From Planctomycetota bacterium (GTDB lineage: Bacteria; Planctomycetota; Phycisphaerae; SM23-33; FEN-1343): a stretch of DNA of 5,676 nt. Below are positions 1-5,676 of this stretch, piece after piece. Numbering within the stretch: the stretch's first letter is position 1; each line of letters opens with the position of its first letter. The translations under genes and the position numbers were made by a program. The DNA lies in assembly GCA_013203365.1 (NCBI GenBank), contig JABMQG010000138.1:1-5676 (forward strand), read 5' to 3'. The notes below the pieces were generated by a model. The model made no database searches, was not told the DNA's origin, and was given only the letters and a program-made list of their open reading frames with translations.

Positions 1-1
1 G

Positions 2-1423
2 CGCTGGAGTTCGTACGATCCTGCCGGCAACACCGAACATGATTGTGACAAGTATGTGAGCGTGTCCCCTGACGGGAAGATCGGTGTCGTGGCCGATACG
101 CAGGAATCAGGCTCGATTGTTCGCATCTGGGCGGCGGGCACCCATCCCAACCGGCAGATGCGGATGTATCAGGGCGGGAGCAGCGAGCCATTTCTGGATG
201 CGATGCTGGAGTCCCTGTTTGACGGTTCATTCGATAGCCGAAAGAACCTCCGGACCGGCGTCGATTTTTCCTTCACGGATGAGAAACATTGGCCTTTTGT
301 CAGGCCGCTGATGGGGGATTTCCGGCGGGCCTATGTCTGTCGCGTGCCCATTCCGTTCCGAAACGGCTTGCGTATCGATGTGGACCGGCTGCCGGATATT
401 AATGCCGGGTTGTTCTATCATGTCGACTGCATGCTGGTTGACGATCCGCAGGAGGTGCGGCCGTTTGACGGCCGCTTCAGTTATCGCGATTTCACGCTGC
501 CCCACGCGCAATATGTCCATGCCGACCCCCTCAAATTCTATGGCGATGAAATGTTGGGAGCGCGGCGTGTGGCCACGCAGGGGCACGGTGAGCGTGTGTC
601 AGTGTTTCAGGCCGCTGGTGCGGGGATGGTGCGCCGCCTGATGTTGAGGTTGTCTGGTGTGGCAAGGGAAGATCTGCATGATCTCCGTCTGTCAATTTCC
701 TACGGGGGCAGTGTACCTTCGTTTGATGCGCCGGTGAGTCTGCTTTTCGGGGCGGCCTTCGAACTGCATGCGTTCCGATCCAGAGCCTTGGGTTATGAGG
801 ATGGCACCTTTTATTTCCAATTGCCGATTCCGTACCGCGATGGCATATCAATCGATTTGTACTCGGTTGCCAACCGACCGTTCGGGGCCGAGAGTGAAGT
901 GTATGTTCTAGACCGTGAACCGCCCGCAGGTGCGCTGCTACTACACAGCTATTCGGCATTCGATGCCGGTTCTGCGCCGTGTCCCTATGTGTTTGCAGAT
1001 GTCCAGGCGGCGCAGGGGCGATATGTTGGCATGGCCTTTTCCTGCAAGCCGTACCAGCAGGAGGACAACGAGATCATAATGGTCGACGGTGAAGTGGTTG
1101 CTCGAGGGACTGGACGCGAGGATTACTTCAACATGGCATGGGGCTTCAAAGAGTACTGTGAGCCGGATCACGGATGTCCGGTGCAGAGCGGGGAGTATCC
1201 TTGGCAGGATCTTCAGTCTGGCCATGGATACTATAGCGCTTATCGTCTGCATTTTCTGGAGAACGTTCCATTCAGGAAGAGTTTTAAGGCGTACTTTGAG
1301 AAGGATCATGACCCGTACAAGGTAGGGCACGGTTGGGCCAGTACGGCGTTTCTGTATCTGGATCGGACTCAATCCGCCCATTGTATTTCTGCCGATTGGC
1401 GTCGCTGGGCGGACGATCTTTAA
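2..1423 (+). CDS. GH172 (DUF2961) family glycoside hydrolase, 5'-truncated by the window edge
   Basis: The frame is open from base 2, giving 473 residues before the TAA at 1421-1423. The codons ahead of the GTG at 56 read RWSSYDPAGNTEHDCDKYV, which resembles the conserved N-terminal SSYDRTGGN.D block of DUF2961, so the true start is upstream and probably only a few dozen residues are missing. The family hallmark GTGTEDYF appears as GTGREDYF at 1106-1129; its Glu (1118-1120) is the candidate catalytic acid. Two copies of a jelly-roll pattern are visible: bases 101-385 (SGSIVRIW ... VPIPFRNGLRIDV) and 611-865 (GAGMVRRL ... LPIPYRDGISIDLY). This matches the two-jelly-roll fold of GH172. The C-terminal YRLHFLENVPF corresponds to the usual YR.HI.DPI.F. 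Known GH172 enzymes act on fructofuranosyl or arabinofuranosyl linkages. This copy is divergent, so its substrate cannot be assigned. Family call is firm; export cannot be judged without the N-terminus. Confidence 0.88.
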   Translation, partial: RWSSYDPAGNTEHDCDKYVSVSPDGKIGVVADTQESGSIVRIWAAGTHPNRQMRMYQGGSSEPFLDAMLESLFDGSFDSRKNLRTGVDFSFTDEKHWPFVRPLMGDFRRAYVCRVPIPFRNGLRIDVDRLPDINAGLFYHVDCMLVDDPQEVRPFDGRFSYRDFTLPHAQYVHADPLKFYGDEMLGARRVATQGHGERVSVFQAAGAGMVRRLMLRLSGVAREDLHDLRLSISYGGSVPSFDAPVSLLFGAAFELHAFRSRALGYEDGTFYFQLPIPYRDGISIDLYSVANRPFGAESEVYVLDREPPAGALLLHSYSAFDAGSAPCPYVFADVQAAQGRYVGMAFSCKPYQQEDNEIIMVDGEVVARGTGREDYFNMAWGFKEYCEPDHGCPVQSGEYPWQDLQSGHGYYSAYRLHFLENVPFRKSFKAYFEKDHDPYKVGHGWASTAFLYLDRTQSAHCISADWRRWADDL

Positions 1424-1430
1424 TTCAGTG

Positions 1431-1440
1431 AAAGGAGATT
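1431..1440 (+). promoter_or_regulatory. Shine-Dalgarno sequence ahead of the truncated alpha/beta hydrolase
   Basis: AAAGGAG lies at 1431-1437, only 3 bases before the GTG at 1441 and 18 before the ATG at 1456. The GTG spacing is short. A second weaker motif, AAGGAA at 1444-1449, sits 6 bases before ATG 1456, so either start could be used. Confidence 0.55.
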
Positions 1441-1764
1441 GTGAAGGAATCTAGCATGTGGAGTCATCTTTCGTTTGTACAGCAAGATAAGTGGAATGGA
1501 TTCAACCGTCGCATTCTTACGGTCGGGGGATATCCTGTTTGGATCGTGGAACCTAAAGACGTCATGCCGGGGATCCCTATTATTCATGTTGTTGGTGATG
1601 ATGATGCAACCGTTCCAGTGGCAGAGAATAGCGATATTGTGGAGCGTCGCTACAAGGAAATGGGCGGTAACATTTGTGTCATACATAGGCCTGGCGTTGG
1701 GCACCATCCGCATGGTCTGGACGATCAGGCACCGGTTGTGGATTTTATTCTCAGGCATATCTGA
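1441..1764 (+). CDS. Internally deleted alpha/beta hydrolase (esterase-like) remnant, 107 aa
   Basis: The C-terminal half (residues 45-107) carries the last part of an alpha/beta-hydrolase fold: IPIIHVVGDDDATVPVAEN contains the G..D..VP catalytic-Asp motif (Asp55), and GVGHHPH supplies the catalytic His (His88 or His89). Residues 18-44 (WNGF.R...V.GYPVWIVEPK...PG) look like the N-terminal first strand of the same family. Remembered full-length relatives are about 250-300 residues, with PGKPW.WR and a GxSxG nucleophile elbow between these parts. Here the two ends meet at PG/IPI (bases 1567-1578), so roughly 140-170 residues, including the nucleophile Ser, are absent while the frame is kept. 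Catalysis is therefore unlikely. The gene sits 17 bases after the GH172 gene and 21 before the next, as an operon member. Its GC is about 48% by hand count. The start is ambiguous between GTG 1441 and ATG 1456. It could be a pseudogene, a retained small protein, or an assembly collapse. Confidence 0.72.
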   Translation: MKESSMWSHLSFVQQDKWNGFNRRILTVGGYPVWIVEPKDVMPGIPIIHVVGDDDATVPVAENSDIVERRYKEMGGNICVIHRPGVGHHPHGLDDQAPVVDFILRHI

Positions 1765-1770
1765 ATTCGA

Positions 1771-1777
1771 AAAGGAG
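1771..1777 (+). promoter_or_regulatory. Shine-Dalgarno sequence of the 1004-aa gene
   Basis: AAAGGAG lies 8 bases before the ATG at 1786, a normal spacing that fixes this start. The same nine bases AAAGGAGAT precede the previous gene at 1431-1439. Confidence 0.8.
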
Positions 1778-1785
1778 ATCACTGC

Positions 1786-4700
1786 ATGTTGAAGACTATC
1801 CCCATATTGATTGTCGCGGCATTAACGGCGTTAGTAGAGCCAGCGCAAGCGGTGGAGTCGAAGTTGACTCAGACCGACCGCGGCGTGGTCGTAGAGACCG
1901 ACCGCTACAAGGCCGAGATTCGCTCCGGTGTGGTCGTGGCCTTTTTCAACAAGCTGACCAACGAGGAATACCTCGACGCCTCAGCCGATATGACCAAAGT
2001 CCTGCCGCACCTGCCGACAGGTCTGGGCACGCAGAATGGCGAGGCCGCGTTCAAGGCGGCCGGGAAATTGTTCGATTGTCCATGGAATGATCATGAGGCC
2101 GCCAGCCAGTGGCCGAACCAGCACTATGTCGCCGATTCCGGAAAGTTTATCTGTGAACTTAAGGACGGCAAGGCGGTTCTAATGTATCAGGGGCTCACCG
2201 ATGGCACGACGAAGTTTGACGATGAAAGTTACACATTGACAGTAGAGGTGGACAAGGAGTTCGGCGACTTGGTCGTGACTCCTGCCGTTGCCTCTCCGCG
2301 CAAGGGTGTCTACGGCTGTGCGCTGGCTGTGGCATCGTTACAGCCGGTGATCACGATAGAAGCCCCGATCTTCGACGGCATGCAGTTGGATTGCAGCATG
2401 ACGCCAGGCTTACGGGCCAACGCCTGGCCTGGCTTTTGGGACTACGGCTTCCTGGCCATGAATGGTAGACGCGTCGGCGCCGTGGGCGTGTGGTGTCAGG
2501 ACGCCGAGTTGAAGGTTTACAAGCACCTGTGTTATCTGGTGAACGACCAAGGCCTGAGCTTTTCTCTAAGCGCGATGAACGCTCCGCCGTTCGATGAGTA
2601 CACCCGGTCCGCCCCGTTGAGCTGGAGATTTCAGGCGTACGACAAGAGCTGGTCGCAGGCGGTCGCCCGGTTTCGCCAGTGGAGGAACAAGAACATCAAG
2701 CTGCCGGAGCGTTCGGCCTGGACACAGCAGCTTGCTTTTATGAATCACAGCGTCGATGCCCGCAGCGGCTGGCTGGCGCCGGTCAAGAGCTATTTCGAGA
2801 ACAGGCATTTGGAACGTACGGTGACGTTTGCTTCCGTTATCCGCCGTCAGCCTTTCGATCGCTTCCATGCCGACAATACCCCGTACCAGCCCGTCGAAAG
2901 CACTGACCCAAAGAAGCCATCGCTCGGCGGATTCCGCGAGAACATGATCGAATGGAAGGCAAGCGGCGCCAAGTTGATGGCCTACCTTCAGCCGATGATT
3001 TTTGTCATCTCCGCCGAGGCTAGGACCGACCGCGAAAAGGCGGGGCTGGCGGCTCACTACCTTGCCGAGACCCGTAGCCCGTTCCAGTCCGATCCTAACC
3101 GCTGCGCCGTGCACGATCAGCACCACCTCGGCGAACCTGTCTGGCAACGCTGGTTCCTCGACTGGGTCAAGGAATATATCCAAAGCTACGGCTCCGACGG
3201 CGTCTACCACGACCAATCGTATCACTGCCCGATGGATAACCGAGGGACGATAGGCACGACCAGTCCGCAAGGCATGGCCGAGTATTTCGCCAAGGCGCAG
3301 AGCGAAAGTCCCGGCTCGCTGCATGGGACCGAGCACATGAACGAGGTCAATGCACTCGGCGCCTCCCTTGGCCTTGGATCCGGCGTCCTGTGGGGTTCGC
3401 CGTCTTGCATCCGCCACCAGAGGATCAACCACGCCTCACCGATTTCCAACGCTCTCCATTACGAGCGCGGCGCGATATTCGGATTTCCTCATTATAGCGA
3501 CTTTGCCAACGCCGGCCTGTCCACCCGCTACCATTGGGGTATCGATCTGATGGAGAAACGCGGCGATCTGCCCGGCCAGTCACTCCAAAACCGTGCGCTC
3601 TACAGCGGTGGTGTCGTTCCGTTTGAGCGGTGGCAGAACGAGTTGTGGCTCGATCGCGTCCGCGCCACCACGTTTGTCTGGGAAGGTCTGCGACAAGTGT
3701 TCCCTGAGAATTTCGCGAGGAACGTATACTCGTATTACCGCGATGCCAGTGGCCGCGACTACCGTATTGAAAAGATGCCATGGGGCTCGCGGTTTATCCG
3801 TCAGGATAGCAGCAACTCATTTACCACTCTCTACGCCCGCCTGCACGGCGTTGCCGAAGTGACCGACTTTGACGGTGCGGTGGCAGGTTGGTACTGCTAT
3901 AAGCCAGGGGCCATTGTCGGACTCCATCCAGACCGGTATTACATTGTTGACCCGGGCTTGAAGCGTCCTGCGGCCTACTGGAGTAGCGGACACTGGTCGG
4001 CGTTCGGTCTTCGCGAGAGTTATGTCGAGGATGCGTTTGCGAACAGCACGTTTGCCTATCTCAAGATTCGGCCCAACCCGCGGATCGGAGCGGTGCTCTC
4101 GTACGACTCGGTAGTGCTGCACTCGCCGATCCCGCCCAAAAAAGTGCTGGTCGGTGGTCGCCTGGCGAATTCGTTTACCCGAATCAAGGATGCCAATGGT
4201 AAAGACACCGACGATTACCGCATCAATGAAATCAGGACGCCGTCCGACATCGTTGCGATCTTCGATGAACCCACTGACGCGGTGACGAGCAAAGAGTTTG
4301 CGCTGACTCGCGTGGTCTCGTCCGACACACAGACCGAGATGTTCGATCCGGCGTTCTTCACTGATCAGATTACAGTTGCCCTGGACAAAACCGGCAGGAC
4401 CCGTCTCCACTCCCCGGTGTCAGTGCCGATGGTGCCCAAGAGGACGCAGACCCACGTGGTGGTCAAGGCTCCGGCCGAAGGAACCCAGTCCGGTCGCATG
4501 CTGATTACCGTGGCCGGGGGATTGTCCGGCTTCGAGGTTAACGCTGTGCCGCGGGCCTTTGCATTTGAACCGCGTAAACCGCAGGTGCTCGCCCTGCCTC
4601 TAGCTGCTGGCGAGTCGGCGTTGCTGTCGTTCTATGCCGATTCGGGTGTTGACTGCGCGTTCGAGTGGCAGACGGCCGAGCAGATCAAGGTGGAGGATGC

Positions 4701-4800
4701 TGCCCTGGCCGAAGCGCTGAAAATGGTAGCGGCTCAGAAGGCTGCTGACGCCGTCACGCCCAAGCAGGTTCATGTTACGCCCAAGCCAGCAAGCAAATGA
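1786..4800 (+). CDS. Secreted large glycoside-hydrolase-like protein with TIM-barrel core (DUF6259-like), 1004 aa
   Basis: Residues 1-22 form a Sec signal peptide: a Lys at position 3, a hydrophobic IPILIVAALTALV core, and an AQA cleavage site before Val23. No lipobox Cys is present, so export to periplasm or outside is expected. Residues about 25-300 read as a beta-sandwich like the N-terminal domain of many glycosidases (YKAEIRSGVVVAFFNKLTNEEYL). Residues about 310-650 look like a (beta/alpha)8 barrel: FRENMIEWKASGAKLMAYLQP (383-403, broken here by a helix then a strand), GSDGVYHDQ (469-477) and GTEHMNE (514-520). Asp471, Asp476, Glu516 and Glu520 are candidate catalytic residues by position only. 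Residues about 690-960 look like C-terminal beta-sandwich, followed by an Ala/Lys-rich tail ending in VTPKPASK. The layout resembles DUF6259 proteins, a family with no function I know to be established. The gene follows the deleted hydrolase by 21 bases. Its middle is richer in C-ending codons than its neighbours. The CDS is certain, the family moderate, the substrate unknown. Confidence 0.8.
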   Translation: MLKTIPILIVAALTALVEPAQAVESKLTQTDRGVVVETDRYKAEIRSGVVVAFFNKLTNEEYLDASADMTKVLPHLPTGLGTQNGEAAFKAAGKLFDCPWNDHEAASQWPNQHYVADSGKFICELKDGKAVLMYQGLTDGTTKFDDESYTLTVEVDKEFGDLVVTPAVASPRKGVYGCALAVASLQPVITIEAPIFDGMQLDCSMTPGLRANAWPGFWDYGFLAMNGRRVGAVGVWCQDAELKVYKHLCYLVNDQGLSFSLSAMNAPPFDEYTRSAPLSWRFQAYDKSWSQAVARFRQWRNKNIKLPERSAWTQQLAFMNHSVDARSGWLAPVKSYFENRHLERTVTFASVIRRQPFDRFHADNTPYQPVESTDPKKPSLGGFRENMIEWKASGAKLMAYLQPMIFVISAEARTDREKAGLAAHYLAETRSPFQSDPNRCAVHDQHHLGEPVWQRWFLDWVKEYIQSYGSDGVYHDQSYHCPMDNRGTIGTTSPQGMAEYFAKAQSESPGSLHGTEHMNEVNALGASLGLGSGVLWGSPSCIRHQRINHASPISNALHYERGAIFGFPHYSDFANAGLSTRYHWGIDLMEKRGDLPGQSLQNRALYSGGVVPFERWQNELWLDRVRATTFVWEGLRQVFPENFARNVYSYYRDASGRDYRIEKMPWGSRFIRQDSSNSFTTLYARLHGVAEVTDFDGAVAGWYCYKPGAIVGLHPDRYYIVDPGLKRPAAYWSSGHWSAFGLRESYVEDAFANSTFAYLKIRPNPRIGAVLSYDSVVLHSPIPPKKVLVGGRLANSFTRIKDANGKDTDDYRINEIRTPSDIVAIFDEPTDAVTSKEFALTRVVSSDTQTEMFDPAFFTDQITVALDKTGRTRLHSPVSVPMVPKRTQTHVVVKAPAEGTQSGRMLITVAGGLSGFEVNAVPRAFAFEPRKPQVLALPLAAGESALLSFYADSGVDCAFEWQTAEQIKVEDAALAEALKMVAAQKAADAVTPKQVHVTPKPASK

Positions 4801-4946
4801 GTCTGCCGAACAATATGAAATCAACAAAGATTGCCACACTTGACCAGTTGCACTGAATAACTCATGAATGTTTCTGTTGTTAACGGCGGACGGCGGTGTG
4901 ACCGCCCTGCCTTAAGGAACTAGTAAGGATAGAAAGAAAATGTCTA
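4801..4946 (+). other. Intergenic region before the SGNH hydrolase gene
   Basis: This 146-base gap is the longest between genes here and separates the SGNH gene from the tight three-gene run. It holds a small hairpin (4892-4906) and two TAAGGA motifs (4913-4918 and 4924-4929). No convincing sigma-70 promoter was found by eye, and no hairpin followed by a T-run was seen. It may be an untranslated spacer or contain a promoter of unfamiliar type. Confidence 0.5.
4892..4906 (+). other. Short GC-rich hairpin in the leader of the SGNH gene
   Basis: GGCGGT (4892-4897) and ACCGCC (4901-4906) are perfect inverted repeats around a 3-base loop, with a possible outer GGC/GCC pairing. No T-run follows, so a Rho-independent terminator is not supported. 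It could be a weak pause, an operator half-site pair, or chance. Confidence 0.3.
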
Positions 4947-4957
4947 GTGAATGCTAA
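4924..4957 (+). promoter_or_regulatory. Ribosome-binding region with a 5-codon ORF overlapping the SGNH start
   Basis: AAGGA (4925-4929) lies 10 bases before an ATG at 4940 but 17 before the GTG at 4947 that opens the real gene. The ATG frame reads MSSEC and stops at TAA 4955-4957, overlapping the GTG start. Either this is a tiny leader coupled to the gene, or the gene originally began at ATG 4940 and a single-base change put it out of frame. Removing one base, for example A4946, would give MSVNAKPY. Confidence 0.4.
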
Positions 4958-5576
4958 GCCGTATGTTGTTGTGGTATGGGGGGATTCGATTGCTGCTTCA
5001 GGTTGGTCGACGCGGACGGAGTTTATTTATAACGCTGCATTGAATGTGGGTCGCTCGATAAAGATCATCAACAAGGGGGTTGGTGGAATGGCAGCAGTAG
5101 AGGCCAAGGCGAACTTCGATAAGGATGTTCTGTCGAACATCCCTGATCTGGTGATAATTCAATTCGGGTTGAATGATGCCAGGTACAACGGCTTGCGCGG
5201 GAACAAGCCCTTCAGCACGCTTGAGGAATTTGAGGATCATCTTAACAATATGGTGGGAATGTGCAGGACACTGGCGTCGAGCGATGTCATAGTTGTCGGC
5301 AATCATGCCACGCCTAGCCTTCTGATCATGCCGGACGGGCTTAACTATGATGAGGTGCGGATCCGGTACAACAAGGCCGCTGAGCGGGCTGCAGGGAAGC
5401 AGGGAGTGCGATATTGCGATATGGCGGATGCTATTAATGCTGCGGGATTAAAGCCGCGTGAAATAGTGAATGAAGACTGTGTCCATCTGTCGCCGCTTGG
5501 CCTGGAGACGTACGCGCAGATTGCAGTAAACGAAATTGCTGCGGCCATGCGGAAGTCCGGCAAAACACAGCAATAG
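4947..5576 (+). CDS. SGNH/GDSL-family hydrolase (esterase-like), 209 aa
   Basis: All four SGNH blocks are present. Block I is VVWGDSIAASGW with nucleophile Ser14. Block II is INKGVGG (residues 41-47) with the oxyanion Gly. Block III is FGLND with Asn76 (GxND). Block V is EDCVHLSPLG with Asp177 and His180. The length is typical of a single-domain SGNH lysophospholipase-L1-type or carbohydrate-esterase-like enzyme. No signal peptide is visible, so a cytoplasmic location is expected unless the start is wrong. Family members hydrolyse acyl or acetyl esters on lipids or sugars. In this context deacetylation of glycan fragments is plausible but inferred. The GTG at 4947 is the first usable start in this frame, although the best-spaced start codon (ATG 4940) is out of frame. 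Stop is TAG at 5574-5576. GC is about 50% in the sampled stretch, lower than the preceding gene. The active-site set is complete, so the enzyme is probably functional. Confidence 0.88.
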   Translation: MNAKPYVVVVWGDSIAASGWSTRTEFIYNAALNVGRSIKIINKGVGGMAAVEAKANFDKDVLSNIPDLVIIQFGLNDARYNGLRGNKPFSTLEEFEDHLNNMVGMCRTLASSDVIVVGNHATPSLLIMPDGLNYDEVRIRYNKAAERAAGKQGVRYCDMADAINAAGLKPREIVNEDCVHLSPLGLETYAQIAVNEIAAAMRKSGKTQQ

Positions 5577-5585
5577 GAGAGTTTT

Positions 5586-5621
5586 GGCAGCATACACGCA
5601 TTGATTTGTGCGTATGTTGCC
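5586..5621 (+). terminator. Imperfect hairpin 10 bases after the SGNH gene
   Basis: GGCAGCATAC (5586-5595) pairs with GTATGTTGCC (5612-5621), ten pairs including one G-U. After an A/C mismatch, CGCA (5597-5600) pairs with TGTG (5607-5610), closing a 6-base loop TTGATT. The sequence after the stem is CTGAAGGAGG rather than a T-run, so intrinsic termination is doubtful on either strand. It may protect the 3' end of the transcript or act as an RNA structure ahead of the next ribosome-binding site. The hairpin is well supported; its role is not. Confidence 0.4.
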
Positions 5622-5623
5622 TG

Positions 5624-5667
5624 AAGGAGGGATTGTGGGGTCAGAAGTTGAATTGAGATTCTGCTGA
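5624..5667 (+). other. Strong Shine-Dalgarno followed by a 10-codon ORF
   Basis: AAGGAGGG (5624-5631) is the best ribosome-binding match in the window and is followed by GTG at 5635. That frame encodes VGSEVELRFC and stops at TGA 5665-5667. The alternative TTG at 5633 stops at 5654-5656. No start after this motif opens a frame that reaches the window edge. This may be a start site whose gene is disrupted, or a coincidental purine run. Confidence 0.3.
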
Positions 5668-5675
5668 AAAACCCC
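5637..5675. repeat. Imperfect inverted repeat at the right edge, possible mobile or REP-like element border
   Basis: GGGGT (5637-5641) pairs with ACCCC (5671-5675), and the adjacent CAGAA (5642-5646) pairs with TTCTG (5659-5663), leaving a 12-base loop and a 7-base bulge on one side. TCAG (5641-5644) could instead pair with CTGA (5664-5667). GGGGTCAG-type sequences recur near repeat elements in some metagenomic genomes as I remember them, but I cannot check copy number here. The element may continue beyond the window. Confidence 0.3.
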
Positions 5676-5676
5676 C

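Noticed and set aside
1475..1792. 105-codon + strand frame overlapping the deleted hydrolase
   Set aside because: Alternate frame of the alpha/beta hydrolase remnant; the Asp and His motifs lie in the 1441 frame.
1871..1905. 11-base direct repeat AGACCGACCGC at 1871-1881 and 1895-1905
   Set aside because: It encodes a repeated TDR in a beta-rich stretch just after the signal peptide; too short and isolated to be a repeat element.
2403..2437. Terminator-like hairpin GCCAGGC ... GCCTGGC followed by TTTT
   Set aside because: It lies inside the coding sequence of the 1004-aa gene, has a 12-17 base loop and only four Ts, and the repeats encode ordinary residues (TPGLRANAWPGF).
2566..3432. 288-codon open frame on the - strand inside the 1004-aa gene
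   Set aside because: It is antisense to a clear protein with signal peptide and barrel motifs, lies in the GC-rich part where the opposite strand tends to stay open, and its translation shows no recognisable domain.
3817..4410. 197-codon open frame on the - strand
   Set aside because: Antisense shadow of the C-terminal part of the same gene; no motif or ribosome-binding site seen.
4831..4868. Possible sigma-70 promoter: TTGACC at 4840-4845 or TTGCCA at 4831-4836
   Set aside because: The matching -10 positions (for example CATGAA at 17 bases) match the consensus at only about half the positions, so no promoter can be claimed.
5345..5676. - strand frame antisense to the SGNH gene, open to the right edge
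   Set aside because: It mostly shadows the SGNH gene and has no recognised domain. The edge part reads GFFSRISIQLLTPQ, which is not enough to call a transposase end.
1..5676. CRISPR arrays, tRNA, rRNA or riboswitch
   Set aside because: No regularly spaced repeats and no tRNA-like cloverleaf or rRNA-like stretch was seen; nearly all the sequence is explained by the protein genes.

Overview
The window looks like part of a carbohydrate-degradation gene cluster. The bacterium is probably a member of the Planctomycetota-Verrucomicrobiota (PVC) group, such as Kiritimatiellota, Lentisphaerota or Planctomycetota. That placement rests on remembered family distribution (GH172/DUF2961, DUF6259-like secreted proteins, and an alpha/beta hydrolase type whose C-terminus reads like PVC and Bacteroidota homologues), not on a marker gene. 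GC content is moderate and uneven: sampled stretches run from about 48-53% in the first, second and last genes to about 65% in the middle of the large gene. All genes lie on the + strand.

Layout: (1) Bases 2-1423 hold the 3' part of a GH172 (DUF2961) glycoside hydrolase. The frame is open to the left edge, so the true start lies outside the window and the GTG at 56 is not a real start. (2) Bases 1441-1764 hold a 107-residue remnant of an alpha/beta hydrolase (esterase-like). An N-terminal strand is joined directly to the C-terminal Asp/His part, and the nucleophile region is missing. (3) Bases 1786-4800 encode a 1004-residue secreted protein with a probable TIM-barrel glycoside-hydrolase-like core (DUF6259-like). 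(4) A 146-base gap contains a small GC-rich hairpin and repeated Shine-Dalgarno-like TAAGGA motifs. (5) Bases 4947-5576 encode an intact 209-residue SGNH/GDSL hydrolase starting at GTG. (6) The last 100 bases hold no sustained gene. They contain a well-formed hairpin, a strong Shine-Dalgarno sequence that leads into frames closing within about ten codons, and an inverted repeat (GGGGT..ACCCC, CAGAA..TTCTG) running to the right edge.

The first three genes have gaps of 17 and 21 bases, each with a near-identical AAAGGAGAT ribosome-binding site, and are probably one operon. The SGNH gene may be read through or have its own promoter. A plausible joint role is glycan breakdown: GH172 and the secreted barrel protein act on sugar linkages, while the SGNH enzyme (and formerly the alpha/beta hydrolase) removes ester groups. 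Substrate and localisation are inference. The most notable points are the in-frame internal deletion of the alpha/beta hydrolase, the divergent GH172 active-site motif, the uncharacterised 1004-residue protein, and the unexplained structured sequence at the right edge.
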